Assembly: GCF_007750395.1 (NCBI RefSeq)
Contig: NZ_CP036281.1
Span: 2,069,001 to 2,133,000 of the forward strand
Source: Polystyrenella longa
GTDB taxonomy: Bacteria > Planctomycetota > Planctomycetia > Planctomycetales > Planctomycetaceae
DNA: 64,000 nucleotides
Direction: 5' to 3'
Below, one piece after another: positions 1 to 8,747 of this stretch. The notes under the pieces are model-generated. The model searched no databases. It was not told the origin of the DNA and worked only from the letters and a program-made list of their open reading frames with translations. How positions within the stretch are numbered: the stretch's first letter is position 1; the number at the start of each line of letters is the position of its first letter. Made by a program: the position numbers and the translations under genes.

Positions 1-1034
1 TATTGCGTGGCGATCATACGGCGCCGGGTGATCCGGTCGAGCCAGTTCCATTTTCCGTGTTGCGGGATAAGGACGGAAATGGTGCTTTACTCCCATACGA
101 AATTAACCCTCCTCATGAGAATGCGACGGGCCGCCGCACTGCTTGGGTCAATTGGTTGACTGAGCCTGATTCCCGTTCAGCGGCGTTGACGGCGCGAGTG
201 CAGGTGAACCGTCTCTGGCAGCATTATTTCGGTACAGGAATTGTGTCGACAACGGATAACTTCGGGTACAGCGGCGAACGGCCGACCAACCCGCTGTTGC
301 TCGAATACCTGGCGAGTCACTATGTTGAACAGGGCTGGAAGCTTAAGGACGTTCATCGTTTGATCCTGCATTCCCAAGTCTTCAAGCAATCAGGACAACA
401 TCGGGAGGCGGCATATACTGTGGATCCCGACAATAAGTCGTTATGGAAATATCCCCGCCAAAGATTAAATGCAGAAGCGGTCCGTGACGGAATGCTTCAA
501 GTGGCGGGCACATTAGAAAAGGAGCTCGGCGGAGCCTTTGTGCCTACGGCTCGCAGCAGCGGAGGAGAAACTACTGTTGAAGAATCGACTCCGGGTGCTC
601 ATCGTCGTTCACTTTACCTGTACCAACGGCGGACACAGATCGCCGATATGTTACAAGTGTTTGATGCTCCCAAAATCGTATTCAATTGCACTCGACGAAA
701 CGTATCTACGACACCGCTACAATCACTCTCACTCATGAACTCCGAATTCATACGCCTGCGAGCGAGTGAATTAGCCATTCTACTGGAAGAACGGGACTCG
801 TCGGAAAGGCGGATCGACTTGTTGTATCATCTTGTGTATGGACGAGCCCCGGATTCTGAAGAACGAGAATTAGTGACGAATTTCCTAACCCGACAGGTCA
901 TGTTCTATAAGGCTGCAGATGATAGACCAGAACAAGCCGCAAACAAGCCAACAGCCTTAAACCCGGAACATCAGGCTTGGGTCGATTGTTGTCAGATGTT
1001 GCTGGCTTCCAACGAATTTCTCTACATCCCTTGA
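1..1034 (+). CDS. DUF1553 domain protein, C-terminal part (5' end outside window)
   Basis: The reading frame is open from the first base and its start codon lies upstream of the window. The first in-frame TTG at base 3 is an internal Leu in a V-L-R-G-D context, not a start. The 343 visible residues match the C-terminal DUF1553 half of planctomycete DUF1549/DUF1553 proteins: an early GDP-VEP segment, then VNRLWQHYFGTGIV, the P-T-N-P-LL-YLA segment, HRLILHSQVFKQS and, at the end, a LLASNEFLYIP tail. Full-length members usually carry an N-terminal signal peptide and often a cytochrome-c-like domain; that part cannot be seen here. The family is abundant in planctomycetes but its biochemical role is not established. 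It ends 30 bp before a DUF1501 gene, the usual partner, so the two are probably co-transcribed. The family call is firm; the function is open. Confidence 0.93.
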   Translation, partial: LRGDHTAPGDPVEPVPFSVLRDKDGNGALLPYEINPPHENATGRRTAWVNWLTEPDSRSAALTARVQVNRLWQHYFGTGIVSTTDNFGYSGERPTNPLLLEYLASHYVEQGWKLKDVHRLILHSQVFKQSGQHREAAYTVDPDNKSLWKYPRQRLNAEAVRDGMLQVAGTLEKELGGAFVPTARSSGGETTVEESTPGAHRRSLYLYQRRTQIADMLQVFDAPKIVFNCTRRNVSTTPLQSLSLMNSEFIRLRASELAILLEERDSSERRIDLLYHLVYGRAPDSEERELVTNFLTRQVMFYKAADDRPEQAANKPTALNPEHQAWVDCCQMLLASNEFLYIP

Positions 1035-1064
1035 TTCAACTCTTTCGCCCGGAAAGCATTTCGC

Positions 1065-2489
1065 ATGCTGAATCCATTTGACAGTCAAAACCAGGTGAAC
1101 CGACGTGCCTTTCTGGGAAGCTCCGCAACCTGTATGGGAGGGCTGGCTCTATCGCAGTTAATGCAGCAAGCCGTTGAAGCTGGTTCTACTTCTGGGGAAG
1201 GATTGCCCAATAAGACTTTGTTCACGCCCCAAGCAAAGAATATGATCTGCCTGTTTCAGCATGGAGGACCGAGTCAAATGGATTTGTTCGATTACAAACC
1301 TGCTCTTAACAAATGGCATGGGAAACCGTATCCGGGGGGCGACCTCGAAGTTCATTTCGACAAACAGGCCGGGAATGTTCTCGGGGCACCTTATCAATTT
1401 GCGAGTCATGGCGAATGTGGTATGGAGTTGAGCGAACTGTTACCTCATACCGCTAAAATCGTGGATGACATCACTTTGATCCGTTCGATGCAGACTGAGT
1501 CGGTCGATCATGAATCGGCCTTGCGATTAATTCACTCGGGTAAGTTTCTCGCCGGCATGCCCGTGATGGGTTCGTGGGTAGTGTATGCCCTGGGATCCGG
1601 TAATGAAAATCTGCCCGCCTATGTGGTACTGACGGATCCGGGGGGGCTCCCTGTCGATGGTGAACGCAACTGGTCTTCGGAGTGGCTCCCCGCTATCTAT
1701 CAGGGGACCCCATTCCGTTCCGGACCTTCGGTGGTTTCTAATCTGAACACACCCCAGGGGATTCCCTTCGACGCCCGTGTTCATCAGCTCGATTTACTCA
1801 AACAGTTGAATGGACGACATCTACAGCAGGATCCGTACAACACGGAATTGTCAGCCCGTATTCAGAATTTTGAAACAGCAGCACGCATGCAACTGGCCGT
1901 ACCGGAGGTTCTCGATATCTCCCAAGAAACCAAGGAGACGCACGAACTGTACGGACTGAATAATCCGGAGACGGCTGAATATGGCAAACGTTGCCTGTTG
2001 GCTCGTCGCTTAATCGAACGCGGTGTTCGGTTCGTGCAACTGTTTCTTAGTGGTCAACCTTGGGACACGCATAGCAAAAATGCGGCCACCCTGAAGGGGC
2101 TATGTGCCCGCACGGATCAATCGAGTGCTGCTTTGGTGATCGACTTAAAACGCCGGGGTTTACTGGATGACACCATTGTCATGTGGGGAGGTGAATTTGG
2201 TCGGCTGCCAATTTCGCAAGGAACCGATGGTCGTGATCACAACCGTCACGCCTTTTCTTTGTGGTTTGCAGGAGGCGGGTTCAAGTCGGGGAATGTCCAT
2301 GGAGTGACTGATGAGTTCGGATACAGCGCCGTTGAAAACCGTGTGAACGTGCACGATCTGCACGCCACCCTCTTTTCGCTATTGGGCATTAATCACCACC
2401 GATTGACGTTACCCCACGAAGGCCGCGCCGCCAGCCTGACTGACGCGGAAGTCACTCACGCTCAAATAGTGCAGGAGTTACTTGACTGA
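1065..2489 (+). CDS. DUF1501 family protein with Tat signal
   Basis: This protein of 474 residues has an N-terminal twin-arginine motif (NRRAFLG, about residues 13-19) followed by a short hydrophobic stretch, so Tat export is likely. It carries typical DUF1501 features: FQHGGPSQMDLFD near residue 65, a D-D-I-T-LIRSM segment, MGSWVVYALG, QPWDTHS near residue 330, and WGGEFGRLP-S near 375. DUF1501 proteins have an alkaline phosphatase/sulfatase-like fold and almost always sit beside DUF1553 genes in planctomycetes. The substrate is unknown; a role in polysaccharide breakdown or surface chemistry has been suggested for the pair but is inference. The ATG at 1065 is the first start that leaves the Tat motif intact. 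The 3' end overlaps the convergent downstream gene by 12 bp. Confidence 0.93.
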   Translation: MLNPFDSQNQVNRRAFLGSSATCMGGLALSQLMQQAVEAGSTSGEGLPNKTLFTPQAKNMICLFQHGGPSQMDLFDYKPALNKWHGKPYPGGDLEVHFDKQAGNVLGAPYQFASHGECGMELSELLPHTAKIVDDITLIRSMQTESVDHESALRLIHSGKFLAGMPVMGSWVVYALGSGNENLPAYVVLTDPGGLPVDGERNWSSEWLPAIYQGTPFRSGPSVVSNLNTPQGIPFDARVHQLDLLKQLNGRHLQQDPYNTELSARIQNFETAARMQLAVPEVLDISQETKETHELYGLNNPETAEYGKRCLLARRLIERGVRFVQLFLSGQPWDTHSKNAATLKGLCARTDQSSAALVIDLKRRGLLDDTIVMWGGEFGRLPISQGTDGRDHNRHAFSLWFAGGGFKSGNVHGVTDEFGYSAVENRVNVHDLHATLFSLLGINHHRLTLPHEGRAASLTDAEVTHAQIVQELLD

Positions 2490-3146
2490 AGCAGAGAGTT
2501 GCGATTCGTAAAAATTCACCTGCGGCCGTTTCTTCAGTTTGTAAGCGAGATACCCGACGCAAATGACAACGGAAAGTGCGCCGATCGCAATCAGACCTTC
2601 CATGGTGATCATCTCGGCAATCATGTACATAAAGCGTCCACGCCGCGCCGAGCGTGTACTACCTTCGCCCATCTCCTCGGGATGCAGCAGCATGTAGGTG
2701 CCGCCCGCTGCCAGGGCGACAATAATCCCAGTCACCCAGAGCGGTCCCCAGATGATGTCGTTGACGGTCGCGTCCTCCACCCGTGAAGGGCGGGAGCAAC
2801 CAATCATGCTACCGATTTTCTCAACATGAAATAAAGCATCCTCTTTCGAGGCCACTTCAAACTGCGCTTTCTTAGCCTTCTCTTTGTGGTTGATGAAAGA
2901 GACCGAGAATTGCTCACTATCCTGCTGATATCGGAGTTGTGTGATTTTCTCGAGCGGAATAATTTTCGACTTGGAGGGGATGAACTCGGCGAAATCAGTC
3001 TGGGATTGAATCGCCTCTTTCAGGTTTCGCAGAGGCTTCTTGTCCAAAGTCAGGTCATACAAACCCTGGTCAGTAAGAAGGCCGACGCGCGTTCCGTTTT
3101 CCTGTTTCTTTTCCCATAGATCGACGATTTGCAGTTCCGAACTCAT
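2478..3146 (-). CDS. Hypothetical protein with two C-terminal membrane segments
   Basis: The predicted protein has 222 residues and I do not recognise its family. The start was set at the ATG at 3146 (MSSELQIVDL) because TAGGA lies about nine bases upstream on the coding strand; the frame stays open upstream but that part is low-complexity and lacks a ribosome site. Residues 1-120 are soluble and charged, with a segment resembling a small beta domain (GLLTDQGLYDLTLDKKPL). Two hydrophobic stretches follow, one beginning IIWGPLWVTG and one beginning GLIAIGALSVV, separated by a basic loop (STRSARRGRF), which suggests an inner-membrane anchor at the C-terminus. It overlaps the end of the convergent DUF1501 gene by 12 bp and lies 211 bp downstream of the MDR oxidoreductase on the same strand. 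No function can be assigned. Confidence 0.75.
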   Translation of the reverse strand: MSSELQIVDLWEKKQENGTRVGLLTDQGLYDLTLDKKPLRNLKEAIQSQTDFAEFIPSKSKIIPLEKITQLRYQQDSEQFSVSFINHKEKAKKAQFEVASKEDALFHVEKIGSMIGCSRPSRVEDATVNDIIWGPLWVTGIIVALAAGGTYMLLHPEEMGEGSTRSARRGRFMYMIAEMITMEGLIAIGALSVVICVGYLAYKLKKRPQVNFYESQLSASVK

Positions 3147-3357
3147 AAATACCATTCCTAACTTAGAAGTGTTTTCGAAGAAGGGTGTAGATACTGTACT
3201 TATAAGGCAGGGGCGATTCGACGAATCGCAAGATGGGATTAAATCTGCCACAGATGTTTGAAGTGTACAGTAATGACTACATGGTACTCAAGCAGCAAGA
3301 GGATGCAAGGCTAACGGAAAATTCTCAACAGGAATGGAACGCGCCAACACGTTCTAA

Positions 3358-4368
3358 TCATCCGAGTTTGATGACAATTTTTCCAAGATGATCCTGGGAT
3401 GCCAGGTGTTCATAGGCCTGAGGAACTTGATCGAAGGAGAAGGTGCGGTCAATGATGGGTTTCACCTTGTGAGCACTGATCGCTTTATTCATACTTTCAA
3501 ACATGGCGCGGCTACCGACGTAAATACCTCGAACATTGACACTTTTCATCAGGATCGAAATCGGATTGAAGTCCCCTGGTCCACTGAGCACGCCAATCAA
3601 AGCCACATGTCCGCTCATACGAACCGCTTTCATCGATTTGGAAAGCGTACCCGCGCCACCCACTTCGACAACGTGATCTACCCCTTCACCGCCCGACCAT
3701 TGCAGGACCGTTTTATCCCAGTCAGGATCTTTACGGTAATTCACAGTGAAGTCCGCTCCCAGTTTCTGCGCGAAGTTCAATTTGTCGTCGCTGCTGGAAG
3801 TGATCGCGACAGTGGCTCCCGCCAGCTTTGCGAACTGCAAAGCAAAAATGCTGACGCCGCCCGTTCCGAGTAACAGAACTTTGTGGCCCGGCAGGACCGG
3901 TTTGCCGCTCAGGATCGCGTGCCAGGCTGTTACCCCTGCACAAGGCAACGTTGCCGCTTCTTCGAATGAAAGATGCTCCGGAATCGAGACGACTCCTGTT
4001 GCTGGCAAAGTGATGTATTCGGACAGAACTCCATCTACTTCTCCCCCCAGGGCCGTCTTTTGCATAGTGGAATCGCAAGCGCCTCCCTGCCACCCGGGCA
4101 TGAAGCATCCACAGACCCGGTCACCCTTCTGCACGGTATCCACGCCAACGCCCACCTCAACAATCTCGCCGCTGCAGTCGGAAAGAGGGATACGAGGGAC
4201 ATCCATGTTGGGGTTATATTGGCCTCTCAGGATCATCAGGTCTCGAAAGTTCAGCGAGCAAGCCTTCACGCGAACGACAACCTGTCCGGGGCCAGCGGTG
4301 GGTTGGGGCAAATCGACTAATTTTAAACCTGAGATGTCTCCCATAGTTTCTATTTGATACGCACGCAT
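3358..4368 (-). CDS. Zinc-independent MDR alcohol dehydrogenase / quinone oxidoreductase-like protein
   Basis: This 336-residue protein belongs to the medium-chain dehydrogenase/reductase superfamily. Its N-terminal GroES-like domain includes SLNFRDLMILRGQY (about 38-51) and PLSDCSGEIVEVG. The Rossmann domain has the nucleotide-binding GTGGVS at 168-173, followed by FALQFAKLAGA. The catalytic-zinc signatures of true alcohol dehydrogenases (the C-G-T/S-D and G-H-E motifs) are absent: the positions read LNFRD and SDCSGE. It is therefore probably an NAD(P)H-dependent quinone or enone reductase-type enzyme, acting in the cytoplasm; the substrate is unknown. It is the fourth gene in a minus-strand run after the SDR, PCD and DUF6513 genes (148 bp gap), so it could be co-transcribed with them, but no sequence feature proves this. 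The ATG at 4368 gives the standard family N-terminus (MRAYQIE). Confidence 0.9.
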   Translation of the reverse strand: MRAYQIETMGDISGLKLVDLPQPTAGPGQVVVRVKACSLNFRDLMILRGQYNPNMDVPRIPLSDCSGEIVEVGVGVDTVQKGDRVCGCFMPGWQGGACDSTMQKTALGGEVDGVLSEYITLPATGVVSIPEHLSFEEAATLPCAGVTAWHAILSGKPVLPGHKVLLLGTGGVSIFALQFAKLAGATVAITSSSDDKLNFAQKLGADFTVNYRKDPDWDKTVLQWSGGEGVDHVVEVGGAGTLSKSMKAVRMSGHVALIGVLSGPGDFNPISILMKSVNVRGIYVGSRAMFESMNKAISAHKVKPIIDRTFSFDQVPQAYEHLASQDHLGKIVIKLG

Positions 4369-4516
4369 GATTGAACTTCCTGATCAAACGAGTAATTAAT
4401 ATGAAAAGTGAGTAATCGAAAATGAGTTTGAAACCATCCAGAAGCTTAATTCTGGTTCAGTTGGAATCTGTAAAACCGGAATCGAATCGATCGGTCATCA
4501 AGATTCAGGATGATTC

Positions 4517-5962
4517 CTAAATAGGAGGCGATGGGTTTTGCTTCTGGTGCCGGCGACGTTCATGGGCACTGACTTCGGGTACAGTCAGGAACCCCCAACT
4601 GAGTGCCTGGTCCTGACGATATTCTTTACCAAGCGTCAGCGCCGTTACCGCTTTCGACAGTTCGTAACCGATGTAAAAAGCATGTGACGAATCCATTTCA
4701 CCGCTTGCGGCAGTGATCTGATCGAACAACTCATAAGGATCTGATCCATGCCAGTATCCGTCTCTGTTCAGTAAATGCAGTTCACCCCTCTCCGCAAAGA
4801 TACGAAAATTAGGATCACGAATCTGCGCCTGCATTTGTTCCAGGGTTTCTGCACCACGCTCTTTTAAGCGAGCATCACGCAGCATCACCAGATTGGAGTC
4901 GAGGTGTTTTGGTAATGTTTTACGAGCGAAGCAGTAGTGCATCAACCGGCGGGCATGGTCAAATTCTTTCACCGCCGTTCGGCACCAGTTAATGACTTCG
5001 GTCGTCAGCACACTTTCCACCTGCAGCTCCTGACAGATTCCGGCCAGAAGAAAGTTTACGCCAGCAGAATCGACTTCGGATAGTTCCGTCAGGTTGCCAA
5101 TGCCCATCATCATCGCTTTGTCTGGCCACTTCCGGCGAACTTCATAGTAGCGAGCCAGTGATGCCGTGAATCCAAAACTGATCGGTTCCAGAATGGGATC
5201 AATGCGGTAGGGAGTGCCCTGAGCGTCGAGTTCTTCGACCGTTCGCTCAAGCGAATTAAGATCGTCCGGTCGGTCTGGAATCGCCACCAGCTCAGCTCCA
5301 AGCATTTTCGCCCAGGCAATGTTGGTCTGATTACAACTCAGAACAAGTTCCGCACCCTGCTCCACTGCGTCGCTCACTTCTCGCTGATCGAAACTGTCGA
5401 TCGAAACTCGAAATCCCTCCGCAACTAGCATGCGGGTGACCTCACCCACGCGACTCCAGCTCTCTCCCGGAATGCAACCAACGTCAATCAGGTCGGCACC
5501 TGAGTCTCGATAGCGACCGGCCAGTTGCAGGATTTCCCTGTCCGTCATCCGCGGAGCATGATTAATCTCGGCAATGATATCGATGCTGTACTGGCTGAGG
5601 TCCGGTGGTTCTTTCTGAGAGGCTCCAAAAAAGAGAGGCAGATCGTACATATCTTTGGGCCCCCGCTCGAAAGGAAGATCGTATTCGCCTGCCAGCCCGT
5701 CAAGCGAACCCTGGCACCAGCCTGGCAGTACGACTTTCTGGTATCTCTCGGGAGAAATAGGGTCTCGATGTTCCGATTGGCTCAGCTTTCGGGCGACCCA
5801 GTCAGTATGCATTAATGCGGCGACACTGATGCCCAGAACTTCGATCTCATATTCGAACTGATGTTGCTTGGCCAGTTGTGGTAAAAGATCGCGCAAGGCT
5901 GGTTCGGCCAGACGACCGGTCAGGAACAAGATTCGTGCAGAAGAATCTGTTTCAACCGGCAT
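4517..5962 (-). CDS. DUF6513 dihydropteroate synthase-like protein
   Basis: The protein has 481 residues from the ATG at 5962 (MPVETDSSARILFLTG). The frame runs further up to a TTG at 6040, but the family begins close to the ILFLTGRLAEPALR segment, so the shorter form was chosen; there is no clear ribosome site for either. An N-terminal region of about 165 residues precedes a TIM-barrel half that mirrors dihydropteroate synthase: EINHAPRMTD, then GADLIDVGCIPGESW, then VSIDSFDQREV and GAELVLSCNQTN. In established knowledge, such DHPS-like proteins occur in bacteria with tetrahydromethanopterin-linked C1 metabolism, which planctomycetes possess. The upstream neighbour is a pterin-4a-carbinolamine dehydratase, also pterin-related. 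A role in biosynthesis of a methanopterin-type cofactor is a reasonable inference, not proven. The gap to the upstream PCD gene is 138 bp. Confidence 0.87.
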   Translation of the reverse strand: MPVETDSSARILFLTGRLAEPALRDLLPQLAKQHQFEYEIEVLGISVAALMHTDWVARKLSQSEHRDPISPERYQKVVLPGWCQGSLDGLAGEYDLPFERGPKDMYDLPLFFGASQKEPPDLSQYSIDIIAEINHAPRMTDREILQLAGRYRDSGADLIDVGCIPGESWSRVGEVTRMLVAEGFRVSIDSFDQREVSDAVEQGAELVLSCNQTNIAWAKMLGAELVAIPDRPDDLNSLERTVEELDAQGTPYRIDPILEPISFGFTASLARYYEVRRKWPDKAMMMGIGNLTELSEVDSAGVNFLLAGICQELQVESVLTTEVINWCRTAVKEFDHARRLMHYCFARKTLPKHLDSNLVMLRDARLKERGAETLEQMQAQIRDPNFRIFAERGELHLLNRDGYWHGSDPYELFDQITAASGEMDSSHAFYIGYELSKAVTALTLGKEYRQDQALSWGFLTVPEVSAHERRRHQKQNPSPPI

Positions 5963-6100
5963 CGGGTTTACTCGCAAGTCAGAGTGAGAAGAGCGGACGG
6001 AGGGGATTCTGGCAGAGGTCTGCTTCCCTATTGTAAACAAGGTTAACCCATGTCCGAAACCTGCCAGCTCGATCTTCGCCTTTGAAATAGAAAGCTATAT

Positions 6101-6445
6101 TTATTTAACCCAGTTTTTAGATTTGCCTTCCAGAGCGGAATCTTCTCCCGGTTTCCAACCAATGCTGTGTTCGATCTGTGTGGCCAGTTCGATATCTTTC
6201 ATCGTGATCCCCTTGGCACTGTGAGTTTGCAGCTTCACTTTCGCGCGGGCATAACCCAATTCAAGATCAGGATGATGGTCGGCCGCTTCCGCCATGTAAC
6301 CAATCGTATTTGCGACGAGCAGCGTGTGTGGAAACCCGGGGGTTTTATAAACGCGGGTAATCCAACCCTCCTGCAGTTTCCACTCGGGGATTTTCTTCAG
6401 ATGTTCAGCGATCTGTTCTTCCGTTAAAACTTCTTTATCAGCCAT
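6101..6445 (-). CDS. phhB: Pterin-4a-carbinolamine dehydratase
   Basis: This 114-residue protein matches the PCD/DCoH family along its whole length, which is the usual size. The signature E-A-x-D-H-H-P-D (about residues 52-59) is followed by a conserved Tyr, the QTHSAKGIT segment with its His, and D at the start of a helix ending in IEHSIGW. The enzyme dehydrates 4a-hydroxytetrahydropterin to quinonoid dihydropterin; in bacteria without phenylalanine hydroxylase nearby, as here, the physiological pterin is often unclear. The ATG at 6445 is preferred over the one at 6451 because GGAG lies seven bases upstream of it and only one or two from the other. It sits between an SDR gene (83 bp upstream) and the DHPS-like DUF6513 gene, so it is probably part of a pterin-linked transcription unit. 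I see no phenylalanine hydroxylase gene in the window. Confidence 0.95.
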   Translation of the reverse strand: MADKEVLTEEQIAEHLKKIPEWKLQEGWITRVYKTPGFPHTLLVANTIGYMAEAADHHPDLELGYARAKVKLQTHSAKGITMKDIELATQIEHSIGWKPGEDSALEGKSKNWVK

Positions 6446-6528
6446 TGTCATTCTCCATTATCTTAGATGAGAGTCAAAAACGTTGCTGTAGTCCGAAATT
6501 TGTAACCGGATGTGTTTGGTATTCGAAC

Positions 6529-7326
6529 TTATCGGACCACGCCTCCATTTACATTGATGACTTGCCCCGTAACGAAATTCGCTTCCTCGCTGGAGAGAAA
6601 ACGGATCATGCGGGCAATGTCAGTCGGTTCACCCCACCGCTTGAGCGGGGTTTCGTTCAGGACTCGTTGTTGCCAATAACCGCTCGCTCCGTCACCCCAC
6701 GCTGTTCTAATCCAGCCCGGCGAAACACAATTCACGCGAACTTCAGGTGCCAGGCTCAGAGCGAGAGAGCGAGTAAACCCCATGACACTATTTTTGGCCA
6801 TCGAGAACAGTTCTCCACTATCTCCTTCCATGCCACGGTCGGATTGGTCCCAACCAATTGTGATCAGGCTACCGTTGCCGGCCTCTTTCATTCGCGTTCC
6901 CCAGGCACGTCCCAGTACCGCCGTCGAGGTGACGTCAATTTTGAGAAGTGCGTCGAGCTTTCTGTTGTAATCCCAATCCTTCGCGGCACCGGTAAGCAGA
7001 TCAACCCCTGCATTGAGAACCGCGATCTGAAAGCCCCCCTGCTCCTCCCAAGTCTGTTCCGCAAATGCCACAAGTTCAGCTGTCTCGTAGAGATCCTGAC
7101 TGATGACTGTCGCACTTCGGCCAATTAAGCGGATTTCGTCAGCCACCTTTTCAGCTGCCTCGATCGAACGGCGGCAGTGCACAACGATGTCTGAACCCGC
7201 CCGCGCCAGTTCGAGGGCGATCTCTCTCCCGATTCCAGTAGAGGCTCCGGTTACCAAGCTGGTCTGATTCTCCAGCGAGGCGAAGTTATTTGTCGATGTC
7301 GTTCGTGAAGACAATGCGCAGATCAC
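6529..7326 (-). CDS. SDR-family protein lacking the canonical catalytic Ser and Tyr
   Basis: This short-chain dehydrogenase has about 265 residues. From the GTG at 7326, TGASTGIG is at 26-33, an NADPH-type VVHCRRS at 48-54, LNAG at 104-107, the lysine of the Y-x3-K motif at 178, and SPGWIRT and VTGQVINVNGG near the C-terminus. The residue expected to be the catalytic Tyr is Phe174 (FSMAK), and the Ser position reads Trp159 (ITIGWDQ). The cofactor site looks intact, so it may bind NADPH without classical dehydrogenase chemistry, or use different residues. The VHCRRS segment resembles pteridine reductases, which would fit the neighbouring PCD and DUF6513 genes; this is inference. The start is uncertain: no ATG exists in frame, the frame extends to a TTG at 7428, and another TTG lies at 7314. 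Confidence 0.83.
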   Translation of the reverse strand: MICALSSRTTSTNNFASLENQTSLVTGASTGIGREIALELARAGSDIVVHCRRSIEAAEKVADEIRLIGRSATVISQDLYETAELVAFAEQTWEEQGGFQIAVLNAGVDLLTGAAKDWDYNRKLDALLKIDVTSTAVLGRAWGTRMKEAGNGSLITIGWDQSDRGMEGDSGELFSMAKNSVMGFTRSLALSLAPEVRVNCVSPGWIRTAWGDGASGYWQQRVLNETPLKRWGEPTDIARMIRFLSSEEANFVTGQVINVNGGVVR

Positions 7327-7999
7327 TTTCCGAAAATTGGGTTCAATGAGAGTTATCAATTCTGTGACACTCTTCTCAGAATAGCAAGTTACGTCGCTCG
7401 CCAAACATCGTGGAAAGTAGACGTTCAATCCAAAATATGAATCAGCTGCTCCGTTCTCAACTGTGAGAATTTTACCTGTAGCAGGATGAAGCTGTTCAGA
7501 TGTTGTGACGTCCGAATTGAATTCGGGATATGCCTGAAAAACCAGTGTTTTATAAGAGACAGTCGGTTGGTTTTAATGTGCGAATGATGATTTCAAAACT
7601 CTCCTGAAAGAGGATGTTGAGGTTTTCAAAATGCAATGGTTGGATTAATACTGAAAGTCGTTGACGGGTCACTTTCCTGTAGTAATAATGGAGCTGGGCC
7701 GGTATGTCTTACGGGCTCCCGTCTAACCTGAGTTGTCCTCGAGGAAGTCACGCCTCAGCGGTGTGAAGCCTATCTCATTCTCCTCGTGGTCAATGGATAA
7801 CTCCCAGTCACATCCCAGAGTAAATTGAATTCTGCCTTACCTGAACCAGGCTCAAGGACTAATTGTCCTGTTACTGAGCATGGAAATTCGCCGGTTAGAT
7901 GCAGATGGGCCACGGATAATATTCGTCACTCAAAATTAATACGTCATCTACAAGTTGATTTTGCATTGGGTAAGCAAAATCGTCTAAAGGTCCGTACCC
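7327..7999. other. Intergenic region between divergent SDR and ArsR genes
   Basis: About 670 bases lie between the divergently oriented SDR and ArsR genes, so promoters for both should be here. The first 100 bases might code for an N-terminal extension of the SDR. The rest shows no convincing reading frame. A short near-palindrome (ACGGG-CT-CCCGT) lies near 7712. A 62-codon frame from 7825 has no ribosome site and atypical composition, and I do not believe it. Confidence 0.5.
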
Positions 8000-8476
8000 T
8001 TGACAGAACCTGATCATAAATACAGTCAACAAGACTTACCTACATCCAATAACTCCAAATCACAGATTGAGTCACCAGAAATGATCTCCGGACTTGCTGA
8101 TCCTGCTGTCTCCCCTTCCCACTCCATGCTGTCCAATGAGTTGGAAAAAGACCTCGTTCAGGTTTTCAAACTCCTGGCAGATGAGACCCGCTTGAAAATT
8201 CTGCTTTACCTCGTCAAAGAACAGGAAATCCACGTTTCTGCTCTTTGCGAGCGTCTGCAGCAGAGCCAACCTGCCGTCAGCCATCATCTGGCCCTGTTGC
8301 GGGTCGCTGGATTGATTGAAGCGCGACGTGAAGGAAAACACAATTTCTATTCCGTTCGAAAAGGGCATTTCCATCGCATTATGAACGAGCTTTTTAGCAG
8401 CATGATGGGACAGGGAGATGATGCCATCCGCTTCAAAGATTTCATCGTCACCCAGGAAAACCGACTGGCTGAATAA
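8000..8476 (+). CDS. ArsR/SmtB-type winged-helix transcriptional regulator
   Basis: The protein has 158 residues. After a low-complexity N-terminal tail of about 45 residues comes a complete ArsR-type winged helix: VFKLLADETRLKILLYL, VSALCERLQQSQPAVSHHLALLRVAGLIEARREGK and NFYSVRKGH. QPAVSHHLALL is the recognition helix. The metal-binding ELCVCDL motif of arsenic and zinc sensors is replaced by IHVSALCERL, so it is probably not a classic metal sensor. The TTG at 8000 is used because AAAGG sits nine bases before it; ATGs at 8081 and 8126 would trim only the disordered tail and remain possible. It stands alone, divergent from the SDR gene and 271 bp before carA, so its targets cannot be told from context. 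Confidence 0.88.
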   Translation: MTEPDHKYSQQDLPTSNNSKSQIESPEMISGLADPAVSPSHSMLSNELEKDLVQVFKLLADETRLKILLYLVKEQEIHVSALCERLQQSQPAVSHHLALLRVAGLIEARREGKHNFYSVRKGHFHRIMNELFSSMMGQGDDAIRFKDFIVTQENRLAE

Positions 8477-8747
8477 GTTTTAGAAATGCTGATTTTTAAA
8501 TACGCAACTGTTCGAGATACTGAACTTTTCTATCCGAAGGCAAGTCCCTCGGAAAGAAAGCGTTAATTCACAATGGAAGCGGCCTTCAATCATGGAGGTC
8601 GCTTCTTTTTTGCGCCAATCTGTGTAGAATTTGCAACGCATGGAAGTCCTCCGGCGCAAGTACGGATCAGTCTCTCTTCCGACAAATTCAAGCTGAAGCA
8701 GGTTCTCCTGTTTTCAGTGTCATCTCCCTACAGAGTAGAAACGATCA

